A stretch of DNA of 9,148 nucleotides from JARRNO01 sp037384885. GTDB taxonomy: Bacteria > Acidobacteriota > UBA4820 > DSQY01. The stretch covers positions 1-9,148 of the forward strand of contig JARRNO010000073.1 in assembly GCA_037384885.1 (NCBI GenBank), given 5' to 3'. Under the pieces are notes generated by a model. That model was not told the origin of the DNA. It searched no databases and saw only the letters and a program-made list of their open reading frames with translations. Positions 5,885 to 9,148 of this stretch are shown one piece after another. Every line of letters starts with the position of its first letter. Position 1 is the first letter of the stretch. The position numbers were made by a program, and so were the translations under genes.

Positions 5885-6412
5885 ATGAGGCGGGCCAACG
5901 ACATCAGCCAGGACGGCTCCTATATCCCTTCTCCCCAGGCCGGCAGGCATGCCGACGAGCGTTTCGGGACGCACCATGCGCGAGACGCGTGGCATGTTTT
6001 TGACACCCTGGGGTACGATCTCGATCTCTTTTCTTCCGCCATTAAGTTGAATACCCAGTACATGCACGCCATCTGGTTCCAACTCAAGGTCAAGGACCCG
6101 GTGACACTGGATTCACTGAAGAACCATATCAACGAAAATCCTAGGGTGGCCGTGACCTACAAGAAATCCGCCAACTCGGTCTTTTCCTTTGGGCGCGACC
6201 ACGGTCATTACGGCCGCATTCTCTCTCAGACGGTCCTTCCAGTGCGATCGCTCGTTGTCAACCAGGGAAGAGAAATCATGGGATTCTGCTATACGCCCCA
6301 GGATGGAAACGCGCTGCTTTCGAGCGTGGCGGCCACGATGCACTTTCTCTATCCGGAGGAAGTGGACCGGCGGCTGAGATGCCTGCGTCCCTTCATGTTT
6401 CAGGAAGTATAG
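5885..6412 (+). CDS. Type II (archaeal-class) GAPDH, C-terminal half
   Basis: This encodes 175 residues if it starts at the ATG at 5885; the same frame is open back to the TAA at 5864. It opens with MRRANDISQDGSYIPSP, matching the archaeal GAPDH RRAADPND..GPINAIVPNP segment. THHARDA at about 29-35 matches the substrate/phosphate-side SHHGPD region, and the DLFSSAIKLNTQYMHAIWFQLKVKDPV stretch matches VPTTLMHVHSVMVELKKPV. The C-terminal part (GRDHGHYGRILSQTVLPV and GREIMGFCYTPQDGN) is diverged: where archaeal enzymes have a conserved HQE, this has TPQDG. A possible ribosome binding site, GAGGGG (5867-5872), follows the TAA directly, but it is 12 nt from the ATG, longer than usual. It could be made by termination-reinitiation as a separate subunit, or be the dead 3' end of a broken gene. 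No strong terminator follows. Confidence 0.72.
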   Translation: MRRANDISQDGSYIPSPQAGRHADERFGTHHARDAWHVFDTLGYDLDLFSSAIKLNTQYMHAIWFQLKVKDPVTLDSLKNHINENPRVAVTYKKSANSVFSFGRDHGHYGRILSQTVLPVRSLVVNQGREIMGFCYTPQDGNALLSSVAATMHFLYPEEVDRRLRCLRPFMFQEV

Positions 6413-6475
6413 GCCGCTCGAAGCGAGGGCGTCCGGCTCTACGCAAGTGCAAAACCTCGAAGCAGTTGGACTGAC

Positions 6476-6489
6476 GTGATGAAAATCAC
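6476..6489. promoter_or_regulatory. Possible CRP/FNR-family operator
   Basis: GTGAT-gaaa-ATCAC is a perfect palindrome and fits the CRP/FNR-family core GTGA-N6-TCAC. It abuts the -35 hexamer at 6490. Its centre (6482.5) is about 43 bp before the predicted start of transcription, close to the -41.5 position typical of class II activators. Read as RNA it is also a weak 5-bp hairpin followed by TTT, so a poor terminator of the upstream gene is an alternative. Confidence 0.35.
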
Positions 6490-6519
6490 TTTACACGGCT
6501 GCTTTTTGTCGGGTATACT
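6490..6519 (+). promoter_or_regulatory. Sigma70 promoter of the small membrane protein gene
   Basis: TTTACA (6490-6495) and TATACT (6514-6519), each five of six to consensus, are separated by 18 bp. The predicted start near 6526 leaves a leader of about 26 nt to the ATG at 6552. Confidence 0.7.
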
Positions 6520-6551
6520 CGCGGTGTAGCCAAAACACGACGGAGGTGAAA

Positions 6552-6926
6552 ATGTCTGAGGCGGGAGCGGTGAATACCGGCAAACCTTACAGCGATGATG
6601 ACAAGATCCATCTTTTTCTGGCCTATTTCGGTATCTTTGCCTTGATCCCCTTTTTCATGTTCCGGGACAAACGGCAGGATCCGCAGAAGGAATATGTCTA
6701 CTGGCATGCGCGCCAGGGCTTGGCTCTTTTCATCGTAGCGATGGTTATATGGCTGGTGGGCATGGTTGGTATGGTGATTCCTTTTCTGAATATCCTTGTG
6801 GGCCTTTTGCTCTGCGCATGGTGGGTCCTGATCGTAGTCATGATGATCGTGGGCATGGTCAAGGCCTTCGGCGGGCAGAAGTGGGAAATGCCGGGCATCG
6901 TCAAGGTTGCCGAGATGTTCAAATAG
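6552..6926 (+). CDS. Small DUF4870-like integral membrane protein
   Basis: The protein has 124 residues. A polar N-terminus (1-19) precedes three hydrophobic segments at about 20-37, 55-76 and 79-105, with a short C-terminal tail (106-124) rich in Lys. The segment between helices 1 and 2 (KEYVYWHARQGLALF, about 46-60) resembles the conserved loop of DUF4870/YtzA-type small membrane proteins, where a YW/FHA.QG.. motif enters the second helix. No function is established for that family. The ATG at 6552 is preferred over the GTG at 6546, because GGAGG (6542-6546) overlaps that GTG and sits five bases before the ATG. It has its own promoter and terminator, so it is a single-gene unit. A possible CRP/FNR-type site beside the promoter hints at regulated expression. 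Confidence 0.72.
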   Translation: MSEAGAVNTGKPYSDDDKIHLFLAYFGIFALIPFFMFRDKRQDPQKEYVYWHARQGLALFIVAMVIWLVGMVGMVIPFLNILVGLLLCAWWVLIVVMMIVGMVKAFGGQKWEMPGIVKVAEMFK

Positions 6927-6960
6927 GCCTGCTCATCGCGGGCTAGGATGAACCGGAAGA

Positions 6961-6988
6961 GGGCCTGCGCCGCAGGCCCTTCTTTTTT
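6961..6988 (+). terminator. Rho-independent terminator after the DUF4870-like gene
   Basis: GGGCCTGC (6961-6968) pairs perfectly with GCAGGCCC (6972-6979) around a 3-nt loop, followed by TTCTTTTTT (6980-6988). It is a strong intrinsic terminator 34 bp past the stop and only 11 bp before the tsaB start codon. Confidence 0.9.
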
Positions 6989-6999
6989 GGCGGGGGACC

Positions 7000-7665
7000 A
7001 TGAAGACAGAGTGCTTCCTGGGGATCGATACGTGCACCGCCTGGCTTAACCTCGCGGTGGTCGACCGTTCAAGGCATGTGCTGGGCGAATGCCACCAAGA
7101 AGTGAAAACGCATGCCACCCGCCTGATCCCGAACGTGGAAACTCTCCTGAATGCCGGACCCGAAAGGCTTGTCCCTGCTGCGATCGGCGTGGTGCATGGG
7201 CCGGGGTCCTTCACGGGACTCCGTGTGGGACTGGCTGCCGCGCAGGGATTGGGCCTCGCCTGGGGCGTACCCGTCTACGGAGTCGGTTCCCTTTACGCCC
7301 TCGCTCTTGCGTGCGGGGTGCGGTCTGGAAGGGGCGCCGCTCTTCTCGATGCAAGGCGGCGTCAAGTTTATTTACAGTGTTTTGAAAAGGATGGAGACGA
7401 GGCAAGAGCCTTGGGACCGCCGGTCGCCGCAGCGCCGGGAGATGTCTCAACGGAGGGTCTCGATTGGTGCGCCGGAAATATTTTGGATTCCGTCGGCGGC
7501 TGGCCGGCCGGGTGCCGGCGCTTCCCCGGTGTTCCGAATCTGGCCGTTCCTGCGGCGTGTCAGGCTCTGGCCGCCTTGGGTGAAGGACGGCCGGCCCCCG
7601 TTCTTGAACCGGTCTACGTGCGCCCGCCCGATGCCAAACTTCCCTCGAGGCAGGTTCGCAGGTAA
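7000..7665 (+). CDS. tsaB: tRNA threonylcarbamoyladenosine biosynthesis protein TsaB
   Basis: This 221-residue protein is the ASKHA-fold partner of TsaD and TsaE in the complex that moves the threonylcarbamoyl group onto adenosine 37 of ANN-decoding tRNAs (t6A). The N-terminal LGIDTCTAWLNLAVVD (7-22) is the family's first strand-turn-strand. HATRLIPNVETLL (38-50) matches the HS..L.P.I..LL helix that contacts TsaD. The diagnostic motif GPGSFTGLRVGLAAAQGL is at 67-84, and LLDARRRQVYLQCF (115-128) matches the lDAr..eVY strand. PVYVRPPDAK near the C-terminus matches the usual P.YLR ending. Length is normal (E. coli TsaB is 231). The ATG at 7000 has a G-rich GGGGGA just upstream at short spacing. 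It is not beside tsaD, tsaE or rimI, frequent neighbours elsewhere. No promoter lies between the preceding terminator and the gene, so it may depend on readthrough or on a promoter I cannot see. Confidence 0.93.
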   Translation: MKTECFLGIDTCTAWLNLAVVDRSRHVLGECHQEVKTHATRLIPNVETLLNAGPERLVPAAIGVVHGPGSFTGLRVGLAAAQGLGLAWGVPVYGVGSLYALALACGVRSGRGAALLDARRRQVYLQCFEKDGDEARALGPPVAAAPGDVSTEGLDWCAGNILDSVGGWPAGCRRFPGVPNLAVPAACQALAALGEGRPAPVLEPVYVRPPDAKLPSRQVRR

Positions 7666-7716
7666 GGCGTTTCGGCGGCCGTTTTCTCAGCCGGCGTTTT
7701 CTCTCCCCGGGGTTCA

Positions 7717-7745
7717 TTGACCCACCAGAACGTGAAGGATACAAT
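7717..7745 (+). promoter_or_regulatory. Sigma70 promoter of the exported TPR protein gene
   Basis: TTGACC (7717-7722) and TACAAT (7740-7745), each five of six to consensus, are separated by exactly 17 bp. The start near 7752 leaves an unusually long leader of about 130 nt before the ATG at 7884. Confidence 0.75.
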
Positions 7746-7774
7746 AGCCTTTTCGCGCAGATCCATTGGGTCAG

Positions 7775-7865
7775 CAAGCGGCGTACGCTTGGAAGGCGCC
7801 GGGGCGAACGACGATGGGAAACTTGGCCCAAGGCGCCTGAAACGGGTTCAGGGCCGGTGGTTTCA
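7775..7865 (+). promoter_or_regulatory. Stem-loop-rich 5' leader of the exported TPR protein gene
   Basis: Three perfect stems lie in tandem in the predicted leader: CAAGCG/CGCTTG (7775-7780 with 7786-7791), AGGCGCC/GGCGCCT (7794-7800 with 7832-7838) and TGAAAC/GTTTCA (7838-7843 with 7860-7865). Stems two and three share base 7838. A competing pair GGCCC/GGGCC (7825-7829 with 7851-7855) would disrupt them. No known riboswitch consensus was recognised and there is no T-run, so a terminator switch is unlikely. The function is unknown. Confidence 0.35.
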
Positions 7866-7883
7866 TACACGACAGGGGATGCC

Positions 7884-9148
7884 ATGAGGCGAACGAAGGG
7901 AGCGCTGTTACAACTCGGAATCCTGATCCTTGCGGCATCTTTGCCGCTGGCGGCCCGAAACACGCTTCAGAACCGCCAGGCGCTCCTGCTTAAAGATGCA
8001 TTGAAACACCGGGGGGACGCGCAAGCCGTGGTGGACATCTACCAAGCTTTCGGTCTCCGGGAAGATGTCCCCGATAAGGCGCTTTTGCGCAGCACATTGG
8101 AGAAAATCGCCCAGTCACCGGGCAGCAACGCCGAGGTGGCCGCCCACGCGGAAAACCTTTTGGCCTTCTTGGACCGCCAGGCGGGATTGTGGAACAAAGC
8201 CGCCGGCCGGTACCGGAAACTCGGGTTGGTTCGCACATGGGAAGTGATCGGTCCGTTTTCCGATGAAAACAAGTCCGGGTACGACACGAAATATCCGCCG
8301 GAGAAAGATCTCGATTTGAAGGGCGCCTGGGAAGGAAAGACGGAAAAGGTCTCCTGGCGTGTGTACCCGCAATATCCATCGGACCCGGTCATTCGGCTGG
8401 GGGCGGTGCTTGATCCCTCTGACAAGGCGGCGGGTTATGCCCTCGCATTCGTTCAGGCGAAAAGAAGAACGTCCTGTGTCATACGGGGCGCCTATGACGA
8501 AGCCTATAAATTGTGGGTGAACGGAGAGCAGGTCGGGGGCGCGAAGGACTACAACGGAGCGTCCTTCGACCAGTATGCGGATGCCTGCACATTGAGTGCG
8601 GGATGGAACGTCCTCCTCGTCAAGGTTTGCAACCAGGAGGGGAATTGGGATTTTAGCCTGAGGTTAACGGATGCACGGGGGCGGGCGCTCAGGAATATAA
8701 AAACCGCGGCGATACCTGAAGATGTCACGGAGCATCTTTCCCATATTCTGAAAAAGGACGGCCGGGCGCCGCAGGGTTTCCGTTTCTTTGATCCGGGACG
8801 AGTGCTCGAGAAGCGGGCTGCCGTGGGTGGTTCGGGCAAGGCGGAAGAGCTGCTTGGCCTGTACCGCTATTACGAGAGAAACTTCGACAAGGGGGCCGCG
8901 CTTGACTCGGCGGCCCTGAGGAAAGCAGCCGCGAAGCTTCCGAAGGACCCGCAGGTCTGGATCGAACTCGGCGATGCCGAGGCAGACCACAATCATCGCA
9001 GAGCTGCTTACGCAAAGGCCCTGGATCTGGCCCCCGGCAGCGCGCAGGCCCTTGAACGCATGGGACAGTATTACCTGCGGCGCCGTATGACGCTCAAGGC
9101 CATGGAATACCTGAACAAATCCGTCCAGGCTTCGCCCGGCTGCCTGGC
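7884..9148 (+). CDS. Exported jelly-roll/TPR protein, N-terminal 421 residues, runs off the right edge
   Basis: The frame is open from the ATG at 7884 to the window edge (421 codons plus two bases), so the gene is partial at its 3' end. Residues 1-24 look like a signal peptide (MRRTKGALLQLG then a hydrophobic stretch ending LAAR), placing the product in the periplasm or outer envelope. Residues about 30-115 are helical and alanine-rich, TPR-like. Residues about 117-263 form a beta domain starting RTWEVIGPFSDE and containing KLWVNGEQVGG (209-219) and LSAGWNVLLVKVCNQ (237-251). This is the pattern of a galactose-binding/jelly-roll module. Helical TPR-type repeats resume at about 318-421 (DPQVWIELGDAEADHNHRRAAYAKALDLAPG, then a second unit). 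From memory this order resembles the N-terminus of large DUF3857/transglutaminase-type exported proteins of Desulfobacterota and Acidobacteriota, which would need another several hundred residues beyond the edge. The ribosome binding site is AGGGGA five bases before the ATG. It has its own promoter. Confidence 0.75.
   Translation, partial: MRRTKGALLQLGILILAASLPLAARNTLQNRQALLLKDALKHRGDAQAVVDIYQAFGLREDVPDKALLRSTLEKIAQSPGSNAEVAAHAENLLAFLDRQAGLWNKAAGRYRKLGLVRTWEVIGPFSDENKSGYDTKYPPEKDLDLKGAWEGKTEKVSWRVYPQYPSDPVIRLGAVLDPSDKAAGYALAFVQAKRRTSCVIRGAYDEAYKLWVNGEQVGGAKDYNGASFDQYADACTLSAGWNVLLVKVCNQEGNWDFSLRLTDARGRALRNIKTAAIPEDVTEHLSHILKKDGRAPQGFRFFDPGRVLEKRAAVGGSGKAEELLGLYRYYERNFDKGAALDSAALRKAAAKLPKDPQVWIELGDAEADHNHRRAAYAKALDLAPGSAQALERMGQYYLRRRMTLKAMEYLNKSVQASPGCL

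Noticed and set aside
7671..7704. Possible terminator after tsaB (CGGC/GCCG followed by TTTTCTC)
   Set aside because: Only four base pairs form around a 13-nt loop, too weak to call in GC-rich DNA.
7211..7963. Minus-strand open frame of 250 codons across tsaB and the following gap
   Set aside because: It is an Arg/Pro-rich shadow that crosses a good plus-strand promoter and opposes conserved TsaB motifs.

Overview
The window looks like chromosomal DNA from a GC-rich, Gram-negative-type bacterium. It carries bacterial housekeeping genes (metK, ahcY, tsaB), good sigma70-type promoters and rho-independent terminators. The short AhcY that ends in ..EGT, a type II (archaeal-class) GAPDH, and an exported jelly-roll/TPR protein together fit Desulfobacterota (former Deltaproteobacteria) or Acidobacteriota best. 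That placement is inference from gene types, not a measured phylogeny. I see no insertion sequence, CRISPR array, tRNA, rRNA or phage gene.

Layout. Bases 1-148 hold no gene I can support. A minus-strand pair follows: an EamA/DMT membrane transporter (186-1070) lies downstream of an ornithine aminotransferase, rocD (1140-2345), with a hairpin terminator between them. A 509-bp divergent intergenic region (2346-2854) carries the rocD promoter, a nested inverted repeat, a possible structured RNA and a near-consensus metK promoter. On the plus strand, metK (2855-4036) overlaps ahcY (4021-5280). They form a two-gene operon for making S-adenosylmethionine and clearing S-adenosylhomocysteine, closed by a strong terminator. 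Next is a type II GAPDH gene cut by one in-frame TAA into two same-frame halves (5348-5866 and 5885-6412). A small DUF4870-like membrane protein (6552-6926) follows, with its own promoter and a CRP/FNR-like palindrome beside the -35. After a strong terminator comes tsaB (7000-7665), for the tRNA t6A modification. The last gene starts at 7884 behind a good promoter and a hairpin-rich leader of about 130 nt. It encodes an exported jelly-roll/TPR protein that runs off the right edge.

How the genes work together. metK and ahcY are two steps of the methyl cycle and are clearly co-transcribed. RocD links ornithine to glutamate semialdehyde, and hence to proline and glutamate metabolism. The other genes look like independent transcription units that happen to be neighbours. 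The observation most worth checking is the in-frame stop in the GAPDH gene: both halves keep family features, so it is a recent nonsense mutation, a sequencing error, or a genuinely split enzyme. The next most useful are the unexplained structured stretch upstream of metK and the stem-loop leader of the last gene. I did not find a clearly new multi-gene system in this window.
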